DNA from: CAXPZW01 sp049594615
GTDB taxonomy: Bacteria > Bacteroidota > Bacteroidia > Flavobacteriales_D > Sanyastnellaceae
Reading direction: 5' to 3'
Length of the DNA: 51,290 nucleotides
Assembly: GCA_049594615.1 (NCBI GenBank)
Contig: JBMYJR010000015.1
Span: 1 to 51,290 of the forward strand
Shown here piece by piece: positions 25,823 through 34,019 of this stretch. Within the stretch, counting starts at the first letter, position 1. Each line of letters starts with the position of its first letter. Made by a program: the position numbers and the translations under genes. Below the pieces are notes generated by a model. That model saw only the letters and a program-made list of their open reading frames with translations, was not told the origin of the DNA and did no database searches.

Positions 25823-27130
25823 ATGCTGAAGCTTCTCATTCTTTTGGTCATCATCTTGGGTGTCATTGCCGTTGCGCAATTGGCACGCGTGTATGAACTG
25901 ACCTCAAACCTTCGCAAGAACCGTGAGGAAGAGATTTCTCACGCGGACAACCGCCTCAATGCGGTCCTGTGGATCGTGTACATGGTGGTGTTCTACATCG
26001 GTTTCATTTACTTGATGGTCGTATACGGCAAGCCCCTTCCTGAGGCCGCCTCTGAGCATGGCAAGGACGTTGACATGCTGATGAACGTCAACTTGATCAT
26101 CATCCTGATTGTGTTCTTTGCCGTCAATACCCTGCTGTTCTACTTCTCTGCGAAGTACTACTACCGCAAGGACCGCAAAGCCACCTTCTTCCCCCACGAC
26201 AACCGTCTGGAGCTGATCTGGACCGTGGTTCCTTCGATTGTACTGACCTTCATCATCATCTACGGTCTGCGCACTTGGAACAAGATGACCGGTGACATTG
26301 AAGGCAACGACTACGAAACCGTAGAAGTCATCGGTGAGCAATGGAAATGGTACGTACGCTACCCTGGCGCAGACGGCCAGTTGGGCATGGTGAACTGGAA
26401 CTTGGTTGACGGTTCTAAGAACATCATCGGCGTGGTACACGAAGACTTGATCAACGATAAACTGGAGCAGATTGACCAAACGATGGTTCAACTGCGTGAC
26501 GATCTCAACGCCAACCGCAACATGATGTCTGCCGGACAAGTGGAGTCGGTAGAAGATGAATTGTACCGTTTGCAACGTCACAAGCAACGCATTCTGGACA
26601 TCGAGGATTACGACATTGAACAAGGCCTGACCGGTTGGACCGCTGGCTTGGATGACGTGTTCCCCAAACCCATGGAGCTGCACATGCCGGTGAACAAACA
26701 AGTGCTCATCAAGTTCCGCTCCAAGGACGTGATCCACTCAGCCTACATGCCGCACCTGCGTGCGCAGATGAACACCGTACCCGGTGTACCTACCGAGTTT
26801 AAGGTGACCCCCACCATCACCACCGCTGAGATGCGTGAGAAATTGGGCGATCCGGACTTCAACTACGTGCTGCTTTGCAACAAGATTTGCGGTGCATCGC
26901 ACTACAACATGCACATCCCTGTCATCATTGAATCCGAAGAAGAGTACGCAGCATACCTCGAATCGCAGGCTGCTGAGAACAATACTTTTGGAGTAATGTC
27001 AGGAGTAGTAGAGGCCCAAGAAGCCCCTGCTGAAGATGCAGATACCGAAACCCCAGCTGCTGCGCCCGCCGAAGGTGACGCCGCTGCAGCTACCGAGAAT
27101 ACCGAAGAGGAAATCACGGCTGCCCGATAG
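25823..27130 (+). CDS. coxB: Cytochrome c oxidase subunit II
   Basis: Subunit II receives electrons through its CuA centre. The 435-residue protein has about three membrane spans in its first 160 residues, then the CuA domain. The copper ligands are visible in HSAYMPHLR and in CNKICGASHYNMHI (two Cys, His, Met, with the Glu position filled by Ile or a backbone carbonyl). An insertion of about 90 residues, with coiled-coil character, splits the cupredoxin domain (EQIDQTMVQLRDDLNANR and following), as in other Bacteroidota. The C-terminus is an Ala/Glu/Pro-rich tail of unknown use. Confidence 0.94.
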   Translation: MLKLLILLVIILGVIAVAQLARVYELTSNLRKNREEEISHADNRLNAVLWIVYMVVFYIGFIYLMVVYGKPLPEAASEHGKDVDMLMNVNLIIILIVFFAVNTLLFYFSAKYYYRKDRKATFFPHDNRLELIWTVVPSIVLTFIIIYGLRTWNKMTGDIEGNDYETVEVIGEQWKWYVRYPGADGQLGMVNWNLVDGSKNIIGVVHEDLINDKLEQIDQTMVQLRDDLNANRNMMSAGQVESVEDELYRLQRHKQRILDIEDYDIEQGLTGWTAGLDDVFPKPMELHMPVNKQVLIKFRSKDVIHSAYMPHLRAQMNTVPGVPTEFKVTPTITTAEMREKLGDPDFNYVLLCNKICGASHYNMHIPVIIESEEEYAAYLESQAAENNTFGVMSGVVEAQEAPAEDADTETPAAAPAEGDAAAATENTEEEITAAR

Positions 27131-27180
27131 AAAGACAAGAACGACGAACGATTTAGAAGGCAACATTTAAAAGACCGATC

Positions 27181-28935
27181 ATGGCCGGACATTCACACAA
27201 AGAGAGCTTCGTATCGAAGTATGTGTTTTCCATGGATCACAAGATGATCTCTAAGCAATTCCTGATCACTGCGATCTTCATGGGAATTGTTGCAGTACTC
27301 CTTTCCCTCCTGTTCCGTATGCAGCTTGGATGGCCAGGAGAATCCTCTGCATTCCTCCACGGACTTCTGGGCGACCGCTGGGCGCCTGAAGGGGTACTCA
27401 AACCAGAAGCATACCTGGCGTTGGTAACCATTCACGGTACCATCATGGTATTCTTTGTACTCACAGGAGGTCTGTCGGGTACATTCTCAAACCTGCTGAT
27501 TCCACTCCAAATCGGTGCGCGTGACATGGCCTCAGGCTTTTTGAACATGCTCTCATACTGGTTTTTCTTCATCTCGAGTGTAATCATGATTTACTCCCTG
27601 TTTATTGAAACAGGGGCAGCCTCTGCCGGTTGGACGGTCTACCCGCCGCTGAGTGCACTGCCACAAGCCTCACCCGGTTCAGGCCTGGGTATGACCTTGT
27701 GGCTGATCTCCATGACCTTGTTTGTAGCCTCGTCACTGCTCGGCGGTCTGAACTACATCGTAACCATCGTCAACCTGCGTACCAAGGGCATGAAAATGAC
27801 CCGCCTGCCGCTGACCATCTGGGCGTTCTTTGTGACCGCCATCCTGGGAGTACTCTCTTTCCCAGTACTGGTTTCCGCAGTGGTGCTGCTGATGATGGAC
27901 CGTATGGCCGGCACGGCCTTCTACCTGTCTGACATTGTGGTCGGCGGTGAGGTGCTGGATGTGACCGGTGGATCTCCCATCCTGTACCAGCACTTGTTCT
28001 GGTTCCTGGGACACCCTGAGGTTTACATCGTACTGCTGCCTGCACTGGGGATCTCGTCTGAAATCATCGCCACCAACGCCCGTAAGCCCATCTTCGGTTA
28101 CCGTGCTATGGTTGGTTCGATTCTGGCGATCGGCTTCCTGTCGTTCATCGTGTGGGGCCACCACATGTTTGTGACCGGTATGAACCCGTTCCTGGGTGCA
28201 GTATTTGTATTCACCACCCTGCTGATTGCGATTCCATCGGCGGTGAAGGCATTCAACTACATTACCACCCTCTGGAAAGGAAACATCCGCATGACTCCAG
28301 CCATGCTGTTTTCGATCGGTCTGGTATCGACCTTCGTGACCGGCGGTTTGACCGGGATCATCTTGGCCGACTCGGCGCTGGATGTGAACGTACACGACAC
28401 CTACTTTGTAGTGGCCCACTTCCACGTGGTGATGGGTCTGTCGGCCATCTTCGGAATGCTGGCGGGCGTGTACCACTGGTTCCCCAAGATGTACGGCCGC
28501 ATGATGAATACCAAGTTGGGTTACGCCCACTTCTGGACCACGTTGGTTTCAGGCTTCGGTGTCTTCATCCCCATGCACTTTGTGGGTCTGAACGGTTCTC
28601 CACGTCGTTACTACTCGTACTCGGAGTTCTCGTACCTGGACGCCACCATTGAGCTGAACGAGCTGATCTCGATCTTCGCCATCATCGGCGGCATCGCGCA
28701 GCTGCTGTTCCTGTTCAACTTCTTCTACAGCATCTTCCGCGGACAGCCTGCGACCCAAAACCCTTGGGGCTCCAACACCTTGGAATGGACTACGCCTGTG
28801 GCCCGCATCCACGGCAACTGGGAAGGCGCACTGCCAGAAGTACACCGTTGGGCGTACGACTACAGCAACCCGCACTATGAGCAAGACTTTGTGCCTCAGA
28901 CCGTGCCACTCAAGGCCGGCGAAGAAGAGCACTAG
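27181..28935 (+). CDS. coxA: Cytochrome c oxidase subunit I (A-type haem-copper oxidase)
   Basis: Subunit I reduces oxygen and pumps protons. The 584-residue protein has the low-spin haem ligand in HGTIMVFF. The CuB His and cross-linking Tyr are in GHPEVYIVLLPALG, with the Glu of A1-type enzymes. The paired CuB histidines are in WGHHMFVTG and the haem ligands in HDTYFVVAHFHVVMG. All catalytic residues are intact. It ends with TAG. No subunit III or IV gene follows in the window, so those must lie elsewhere. Confidence 0.97.
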   Translation: MAGHSHKESFVSKYVFSMDHKMISKQFLITAIFMGIVAVLLSLLFRMQLGWPGESSAFLHGLLGDRWAPEGVLKPEAYLALVTIHGTIMVFFVLTGGLSGTFSNLLIPLQIGARDMASGFLNMLSYWFFFISSVIMIYSLFIETGAASAGWTVYPPLSALPQASPGSGLGMTLWLISMTLFVASSLLGGLNYIVTIVNLRTKGMKMTRLPLTIWAFFVTAILGVLSFPVLVSAVVLLMMDRMAGTAFYLSDIVVGGEVLDVTGGSPILYQHLFWFLGHPEVYIVLLPALGISSEIIATNARKPIFGYRAMVGSILAIGFLSFIVWGHHMFVTGMNPFLGAVFVFTTLLIAIPSAVKAFNYITTLWKGNIRMTPAMLFSIGLVSTFVTGGLTGIILADSALDVNVHDTYFVVAHFHVVMGLSAIFGMLAGVYHWFPKMYGRMMNTKLGYAHFWTTLVSGFGVFIPMHFVGLNGSPRRYYSYSEFSYLDATIELNELISIFAIIGGIAQLLFLFNFFYSIFRGQPATQNPWGSNTLEWTTPVARIHGNWEGALPEVHRWAYDYSNPHYEQDFVPQTVPLKAGEEEH

Positions 28936-28978
28936 GGCTCACTTGCCCACAGAGAATGTCCGTACTTTGACTCTTCAA

Positions 28979-29602
28979 ATGCGGACATTTTTTGTGCTCA
29001 TAAGCCTGGTGTGCTGCCTGGGGGGGTCGGCCCAGCAGATCTCGCTCATGGACTCCCTCAGGGAGGCCTTTACCCATGATCCTAAAATCACCGGTAAACT
29101 GGACGGACGTATCTCGCTGATCAACGGCAACCACGTGAGCTTCCAAGGCATCAAGGCCGGTTTGGCCTTTGGCCGCCACGTAGAGGTGGGCCTCAGCTAC
29201 AACTGGCTCAGCTCAGAAACCACCTCTCCCAAATACGCAGACTCCACCCACTTCATCCTTTTCCGCTATGTGGCGCCTTACCTGCAGTACCGCTACGTCT
29301 ACAAGCGCAAGTGGCGCATCTCCATCCCTGTGCAAATCGGCATCGGGCGTTCGCACTTGGTGGAAGCACCCGGTGGCCGCGGAGCCAAACGCAAAGACAC
29401 CGGCATGGTCCTGCTTTACGAACCCAGCATGCACATAGACTACTTGTTCCTGCGTTACTTCAACGTGGGCATGGGACTGGGATACCGGATTATGTTGATC
29501 AACAACTCCAGCATCCCTTCTCGGTTTACCGCCCCTACCCTCGCCTTCCATTTTGGCATTGACCTGGGCCGAATGTGGGCAGATTATCAACGGCTGCGCT
29601 GA
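28979..29602 (+). CDS. Exported protein of unknown function, outer-membrane barrel-like
   Basis: The 207-residue product starts MRTFFVLISLVCC, a signal peptide cut near GGSAQ. The remainder alternates polar and aromatic residues (LQYRYVYKRKWRISIPVQIGIG, VGMGLGYRIMLI), the pattern of a small outer-membrane barrel. I chose the ATG at 28979 because the frame upstream overlaps coxA. It lies between coxA and ruvB and may be read from either side. No family name is recognised. Confidence 0.65.
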   Translation: MRTFFVLISLVCCLGGSAQQISLMDSLREAFTHDPKITGKLDGRISLINGNHVSFQGIKAGLAFGRHVEVGLSYNWLSSETTSPKYADSTHFILFRYVAPYLQYRYVYKRKWRISIPVQIGIGRSHLVEAPGGRGAKRKDTGMVLLYEPSMHIDYLFLRYFNVGMGLGYRIMLINNSSIPSRFTAPTLAFHFGIDLGRMWADYQRLR

Positions 29603-29633
29603 TCGTCCCACCGAGCCTACTATTTTTGAGTTG

Positions 29634-30656
29634 ATGGAGGAATTTGAGATTCACGACGAAGCCAGCAACAACTCCGACGGCGACCTGGAACGCGTACTGC
29701 GGCCCAAACGCTTTGACGACTTTACCGGCCAGCGCCAAGTGTTGGACAACCTGCAAGTATTTGTGTCGGCAGCACGCAACCGCGGCGAGGCCTTGGACCA
29801 CGTACTGCTGCACGGCCCTCCGGGACTGGGCAAGACCACGTTGGCACACATCCTGAGCAACGAACTGGGCGTACACATCAAAACCACCTCCGGACCCGTG
29901 TTGGACAAACCCGGCGACCTTGCCGGCCTGCTGACCAACCTGGAATCCAACGACGTGCTCTTCATTGACGAGATCCACCGCCTGAGCCCAGTGGTAGAGG
30001 AATACCTCTACTCGGCCATGGAAGATTACACCATTGACCTGGTGATCGATACCGGGCCCAACGCCCGCACCGTGCAGATCGAACTGGAGCCGTTCACCCT
30101 GGTGGGAGCCACCACGCGCTCAGGGCTGCTCACAGCGCCGCTACGGGCCCGTTTTGGCATCAACAGTCGCCTCAGCTACTACGACGCCAAAACCCTCACC
30201 GACATCGTTGAACGCAGCGCTGGTATTTTGGACATCCCCATCACCGCCGATGCCGCCTTCGAAATCGCCAAGCGTAGCCGAGGGACTCCTCGGATTGCCA
30301 ACGCATTGCTGCGCCGCGTGCGCGACTTTGCCGAGATCAAAGGGGACGGCACCATCAACCTGGACATTACCAAATACGGACTCGACGCCCTCAACGTGGA
30401 CGAGCACGGACTGGACGAGATGGACAACAAGATCCTGCTGACCATCATCGAGAAGTTCCGCGGCGGACCCGTGGGCCTCACCACCGTAGCCACCGCCGTA
30501 GGCGAACAGGCCGACACCATCGAAGAGGTGTACGAACCCTTCCTGATCCAAGAAGGATTCATTGTGCGCACCCCCCGTGGACGCCAAGTCACCGAGTTGG
30601 CCATGCGCCACTTTGGCAAAGTCGGCGGGCAAAGCAACAACGGACAACTGTTCTGA
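29634..30656 (+). CDS. ruvB: Holliday junction branch migration ATPase RuvB
   Basis: RuvB is the ring motor that drives branch migration with RuvA. The 340-residue length fits the family when it starts at the ATG at 29634 (MEEFEIHDEA). The N-terminal RPKRFDDFTGQ, Walker A GPPGLGKTT (61-69), Walker B DVLFIDEIHRL and sensor/arginine region GATTRSG are all present. The C-terminal winged helix has LLTIIEKFRGGPVGLTT and ends in RGRQVTELAMRHFG. A frame-consistent start further up would overlap the preceding gene. It shares one base with queG. Confidence 0.97.
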   Translation: MEEFEIHDEASNNSDGDLERVLRPKRFDDFTGQRQVLDNLQVFVSAARNRGEALDHVLLHGPPGLGKTTLAHILSNELGVHIKTTSGPVLDKPGDLAGLLTNLESNDVLFIDEIHRLSPVVEEYLYSAMEDYTIDLVIDTGPNARTVQIELEPFTLVGATTRSGLLTAPLRARFGINSRLSYYDAKTLTDIVERSAGILDIPITADAAFEIAKRSRGTPRIANALLRRVRDFAEIKGDGTINLDITKYGLDALNVDEHGLDEMDNKILLTIIEKFRGGPVGLTTVATAVGEQADTIEEVYEPFLIQEGFIVRTPRGRQVTELAMRHFGKVGGQSNNGQLF

Positions 30657-31639
30657 TGAGCGCCCCGCGCCACGTCTTGGATGACCGCAGCGCGCTGGTC
30701 AAACGCCTGGCACAGTCCCACGGCTTCATGGCCTGTGGCATTTCCCAGGCCGGCAAGCTTGAGGCCGAATCACGCCGGCTAGAAACCTGGCTCAACCGTG
30801 GGTACCACGGTAAGATGGGCTACATGGAGAACCACTTCGAAAAGCGCACCGACCCCACCCTGCTGGTGTCCGGTGCCAAAAGTGTGGTGTCCCTGCTGTT
30901 CAACTACCACAATCCCGACACGCCCGAAGACCCCAACGCCCCCAAAGTGTCCCAATACGCCTATGGGCAGGACTACCACCACGTGCTGCGCCGTAAGCTT
31001 CACGCACTCAAGCAGGACATGGACGCTGCCTTTGGGGCCATCGAGGGACGGGTGTTTGTGGATTCAGCCCCAGTGCTCGACAAGGCGTGGGCGGTACAAG
31101 CCGGATTGGGGTGGATGGGCAAGCACAGCAACGTGCTGAGAAAGGCCAACGGATCCTATTTCTTCATCGCCGAAATCATCTCAGACCTGGAGTTAGCCCC
31201 AGACGGGCCGGTGAGCGACCACTGCGGTTCCTGCACCGCTTGCATTGACGCCTGCCCTACCGAGGCCATTGTTGAACCCTACTTGGTAGACGGCAGCAAG
31301 TGCATCTCCTACTTCACCATCGAGCTCAAGGATGCCGACCTGCCCACCCAACTGCAAGGGCAGTTTGACAACTGGGCCTTTGGGTGCGACGTGTGCCAAC
31401 AGGTGTGCCCGTGGAACCGCTTTGCCGAGCGCCACAACGAACCCGCCTTTGAGCCGCACAAAAAGCTCATGCGACTGGCCGCTGCCGACTGGGCAGACTT
31501 GGAATGGGAGCTGTTTCAGGAGATATTCAAAAAAACCCCGGTCAAGCGAACGGGGTTTGAGGGATTGAAGCGGAACATCCGCTTCTTAAATGAGGGTACG
31601 TTGGGTTCGTCCTCAGGCGAGGGCGAGTCGGTGGAATGA
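30656..31639 (+). CDS. queG: Epoxyqueuosine reductase QueG
   Basis: QueG uses cobalamin and iron-sulfur clusters to make queuosine in tRNA from epoxyqueuosine. The 327-residue protein has two four-iron clusters: Cys 190, 193, 196 and 200 (CGSCTACIDACP), and Cys 244, 247 and 251 (CDVCQQVCP) with Cys 216. The active-site Asp lies in VDSAPVLDKAW (Asp 136). It begins in a TGATG overlap with the ruvB stop. The last 27 bases overlap the end of a minus-strand gene (31613-31807). A perfect hairpin at 31533-31558 lies inside the coding region and is probably coincidental. Confidence 0.95.
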   Translation: MSAPRHVLDDRSALVKRLAQSHGFMACGISQAGKLEAESRRLETWLNRGYHGKMGYMENHFEKRTDPTLLVSGAKSVVSLLFNYHNPDTPEDPNAPKVSQYAYGQDYHHVLRRKLHALKQDMDAAFGAIEGRVFVDSAPVLDKAWAVQAGLGWMGKHSNVLRKANGSYFFIAEIISDLELAPDGPVSDHCGSCTACIDACPTEAIVEPYLVDGSKCISYFTIELKDADLPTQLQGQFDNWAFGCDVCQQVCPWNRFAERHNEPAFEPHKKLMRLAAADWADLEWELFQEIFKKTPVKRTGFEGLKRNIRFLNEGTLGSSSGEGESVE

Positions 31640-31807
31640 TTCGTCGATCACATCACCGTAGCGGGCGCCGAATTGGTGGAGGCACCACTCACGCAGAGCG
31701 GTCAGTTCCTCTTTCTTCACCCACTTGATCGCTTTTTGGAGCTCTTTGGTGAAGAGCATGCGATCGAAGCTCACGTTGGTGAGCACTTTCTTGCAGAATT
31801 CAAGCAT
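31613..31807 (-). CDS. Small conserved Bacteroidota protein of unknown function
   Basis: The 64-residue product begins MLEFCKKVLTNVSFDRMLF and contains KELQKAIKWVKKEELTALREWC, a helical, basic pattern that I recall as a conserved short protein of this phylum. It has no signal peptide or membrane span. Its 3' end overlaps the end of queG on the opposite strand by 27 bases. A candidate promoter with both elements lies just upstream (31829-31859). The function is unknown. Confidence 0.75.
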   Translation of the reverse strand: MLEFCKKVLTNVSFDRMLFTKELQKAIKWVKKEELTALREWCLHQFGARYGDVIDESFHRLALA

Positions 31808-31828
31808 GTTCCTTCAGGTGTTACGGGT

Positions 31829-31859
31829 TCAAGATAATTCCTTAGGTCCCATCTGTCAA
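31829..31859 (-). promoter_or_regulatory. Candidate promoter for the 64-residue gene
   Basis: On the minus strand a TTGACA-like -33 element (31853-31859) is followed after about 20 bases by TATCTTGA (31829-31836), one base off TAnnTTTG. Transcription would begin about 15 bases before the ATG. Confidence 0.4.
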
Positions 31860-32079
31860 CCCGATTCCAACCGTATTTTCAACAAGCAACAGGTGGTCTC
31901 GGGTCTCACAATAACGCACAGAAACCGCTCCAATTTTGTGCGCCACTGTGCGGTATTGCCATTTTTAACGCTTCTGCCCGTCTTTTTGCGCAAAGCGTAC
32001 GTCCAACAAGACATTCGTTCACCTTGGCGGGCACAGGAAAAGAAAGAAGTATCTTCGTAGCCCGAATTTTTGTCAGGCC
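31860..32079. other. Non-coding space between the 64-residue gene and trhO
   Basis: No gene is supported here. Near its right end TATCTTCG (32050-32057) may be a variant -7 box for trhO, with the start codon 23 bases later. A few short open frames cross the stretch but lack coding character. Confidence 0.4.
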
Positions 32080-33132
32080 ATGGCATCGCAAAAACCGCTA
32101 CACAACCGCGTCGACCGCAAAGTGCTTCGCGAGCAGCTCGCCCAAAGTGAGCAGGCCCGCACCACCGTGTCGTTCTACAAGTACTGGAACATCCCGGATG
32201 TCCAGCAATTCCGAGACGACCTCTTCCGCGACTGGCAGGAGCTGGGCGTACTCGGGCGTACCTACGTAGCCGCCGAGGGCATCAACGCCCAAATCTCGGT
32301 GCCCTCCGACCGGTTTGAAGCCTTCCGCGAGCACCTCTATGCCATCGACTGGCTCAACGGTCTGCGCTTGAACGTGGCGGTGGAAGACGACGGCAAATCT
32401 TTCTTCAAGCTTACCATCAAGATCAAGGAAAAGATCGTGGCCGACGGCATCCACGACCCCGCGTTTGACGCCACCAACTGCGGCGAACACCTCAAAGCCG
32501 CCGAGTTCAACGAAATCACCGACCGCGAAGACACCCTGCTGGTGGACATGCGCAACCACTACGAAAGCGAAGTGGGCCATTTCGAAGGCGCCGTTTGCCC
32601 AGACGTAGACACGTTCCGTGAAGAAATCGAAGTGCTCGAAAAACTGGCCGAACAGCACAAAGAAGGCCCCATTGTGATGTACTGCACCGGCGGCATCCGT
32701 TGCGAAAAAGCCAGCGCTTACCTGCGCCACAAAGGCTACGACAACGTATACCAGCTCGAAGGCGGTATCATCGAATACACCCGCCGCGCCCAGGAAGCGG
32801 GCCTACGCAACAAGTTCATTGGCAAGAACTTCGTGTTTGACGAGCGCATGGCCGAGCGCATTTCCGAAGATGTCATTGCCCAGTGTCACCAGTGCGGCAA
32901 ACCCGCCGACGACCACACCAATTGCGCCAACCTGGCCTGTCATACCCTGTTCATCCAATGCGCCGAGTGCGCCGAGAAGTACGACGGCACGTGCGGCCCC
33001 GAATGCCAGGAAATCATCCACCTGCCCGAGGAAGAGCAAGAGGCGGTGCGCAAGGCCTGGCAGCAAAACCCTGATGGCTTCAGAAAAGGCCGCAAGGTCA
33101 AGTCCCGATTTTTAGACAACACCGACGGTTGA
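32080..33132 (+). CDS. trhO: tRNA uridine-34 hydroxylase TrhO, rhodanese fold
   Basis: TrhO (formerly YceA) uses oxygen to make 5-hydroxyuridine at tRNA position 34. The 350-residue protein has the N-terminal acylphosphatase-like domain (VSFYKYWNIPD, EGINAQISVPSD) and a rhodanese domain with the active-site loop CTGGIRCEKA (Cys 202). The C-terminal Cys-rich tail (CHQCGKPADDHTNC, CAECAEKYDGTCGPEC) fits the family. It lies between queG and clpP; both TrhO and QueG modify position 34 of tRNA, which is a sensible neighbourhood. An imperfect hairpin with a 7-base stem (33114-33148) follows the stop. Confidence 0.92.
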   Translation: MASQKPLHNRVDRKVLREQLAQSEQARTTVSFYKYWNIPDVQQFRDDLFRDWQELGVLGRTYVAAEGINAQISVPSDRFEAFREHLYAIDWLNGLRLNVAVEDDGKSFFKLTIKIKEKIVADGIHDPAFDATNCGEHLKAAEFNEITDREDTLLVDMRNHYESEVGHFEGAVCPDVDTFREEIEVLEKLAEQHKEGPIVMYCTGGIRCEKASAYLRHKGYDNVYQLEGGIIEYTRRAQEAGLRNKFIGKNFVFDERMAERISEDVIAQCHQCGKPADDHTNCANLACHTLFIQCAECAEKYDGTCGPECQEIIHLPEEEQEAVRKAWQQNPDGFRKGRKVKSRFLDNTDG

Positions 33133-33239
33133 TTACCCGCCGTTGTCTGACGCCGGTGGGTTCATTCTTTTTGTGATATTGGTGGCAACAAACGTTGTTC
33201 CTTTGGAGGGTTACTAACCCGACACCCCAAATCGCATTT

Positions 33240-33920
33240 ATGTATACACGCAAAGAATTCCGCAAGTACGCTGTGGGCCACCAAGGCATCCAGGGTACGG
33301 TTGTGGACGACGTCATCTCACACATTTACGGGCCGGAGAACATGACCCGCACCGTGATTGAAGAGCGCAACATGCCCTTCCGTGAAGTAGACGTGTTCTC
33401 GCGCCTGATGGCCGACCGCATCATCTTCCTGGGCACCGGCATCGACGATTACATCGCCAACATCATCCAAGCGCAACTCTTGTTCCTCGAGTCGGCAGAC
33501 GCCTAGAAGGACATCCAGATCTACGTCAACTCTCCAGGTGGTAGTGTTTACGCCGGACTGGGCATTTACGACACCATGCAGTACATCAACCCCGATGTGG
33601 CCACCATCTGCACAGGTATGGCCGCGTCCATGGGGGCTGTCCTGCTCTGTGCTGGCGCCGCTGGCAAGCGCACAGGTCTGAAGCACTCTCGTGTGATGAT
33701 CCACCAACCCCTCGGTGGTGCACGCGGACAGGCTTCGGACATTGAAATCACCGCCCGCGAGATCCAAAAGCTCAAGAAAGAGCTCTACACCATCATCGCG
33801 AGCCACTCCGGCCAGACCTACGACAAGGTCTGGGAGGACTCAGACCGCGATTACTGGATGATCGCCTCGGAGGCCAAGGAGTACGGCATGATTGACGAAG
33901 TCCTGGAGAAGAAAGGATAA
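33240..33920 (+). pseudogene. clpP: Clp protease proteolytic subunit ClpP, interrupted by in-frame TAG
   Basis: ClpP is the serine protease chamber that works with ClpX. Reading from the ATG at 33240 (MYTRKEFRKY), 88 codons encode a normal ClpP N-terminus ending FLESADA. Codon 89 is TAG (33504-33506), and the same frame then continues with KDIQIYVNSPGG to a TAA at 33918-33920. ClpP at this point normally reads E-K-D-I, so one G-to-T change (GAG to TAG) explains the break. Downstream the frame is complete, with nucleophile Ser-130 (GMAASMGA), His-155 (MIHQPLGG) and Asp-200. The gene is either truly broken, a sequencing error, or read through. See the findings for the evidence on each. Confidence 0.85.
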
Positions 33921-33943
33921 GTCCATGTCTGACAAACATTGAG

Positions 33944-33968
33944 GAAGGGGGCCCGTGCCCCCTTCTTT
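33944..33968 (+). terminator. Intrinsic terminator between clpP and clpX
   Basis: GAAGGGGGC and GCCCCCTTC form a perfect 9-base stem around a 4-base loop, followed by TTT. It lies 23 bases after the clpP stop and just before a strong clpX promoter, so clpX has its own transcript start. Confidence 0.8.
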
Positions 33969-33971
33969 CAT

Positions 33972-33999
33972 TTGCCCCGTAGAATACTTCGTACTTTTG
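33972..33999 (+). promoter_or_regulatory. clpX promoter
   Basis: TTG (33972-33974, within TTTG) and TACTTTTG (33992-33999, followed by T) are separated by 17 bases, which fits the Flavobacteria rule TTG-N17-23-TAnnTTTG. The ATG of clpX is 21 bases downstream. Confidence 0.65.
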
Positions 34000-34019
34000 T
34001 TTCAGACGCGCACCATTCC

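Noticed and set aside
31533..31558. Perfect AAACCCCG/CGGGGTTT hairpin with a short T-run
   Set aside because: It lies inside queG, about 80 bases before the stop, and encodes the expected KKTPVKRTGF segment, so it is unlikely to be a true terminator.
33114..33148. Hairpin after trhO (7-base stem AGACAAC/GTTGTCT)
   Set aside because: The long imperfect loop and lack of an adjacent T-run make it a weak terminator, so it was noted under trhO only.
33504..33506. Reassignment of TAG to an amino acid across the genome
   Set aside because: At least six other genes in the window (coxA, coxB, mutY, ssb, gldE, coaX) end at TAG at the expected family length.
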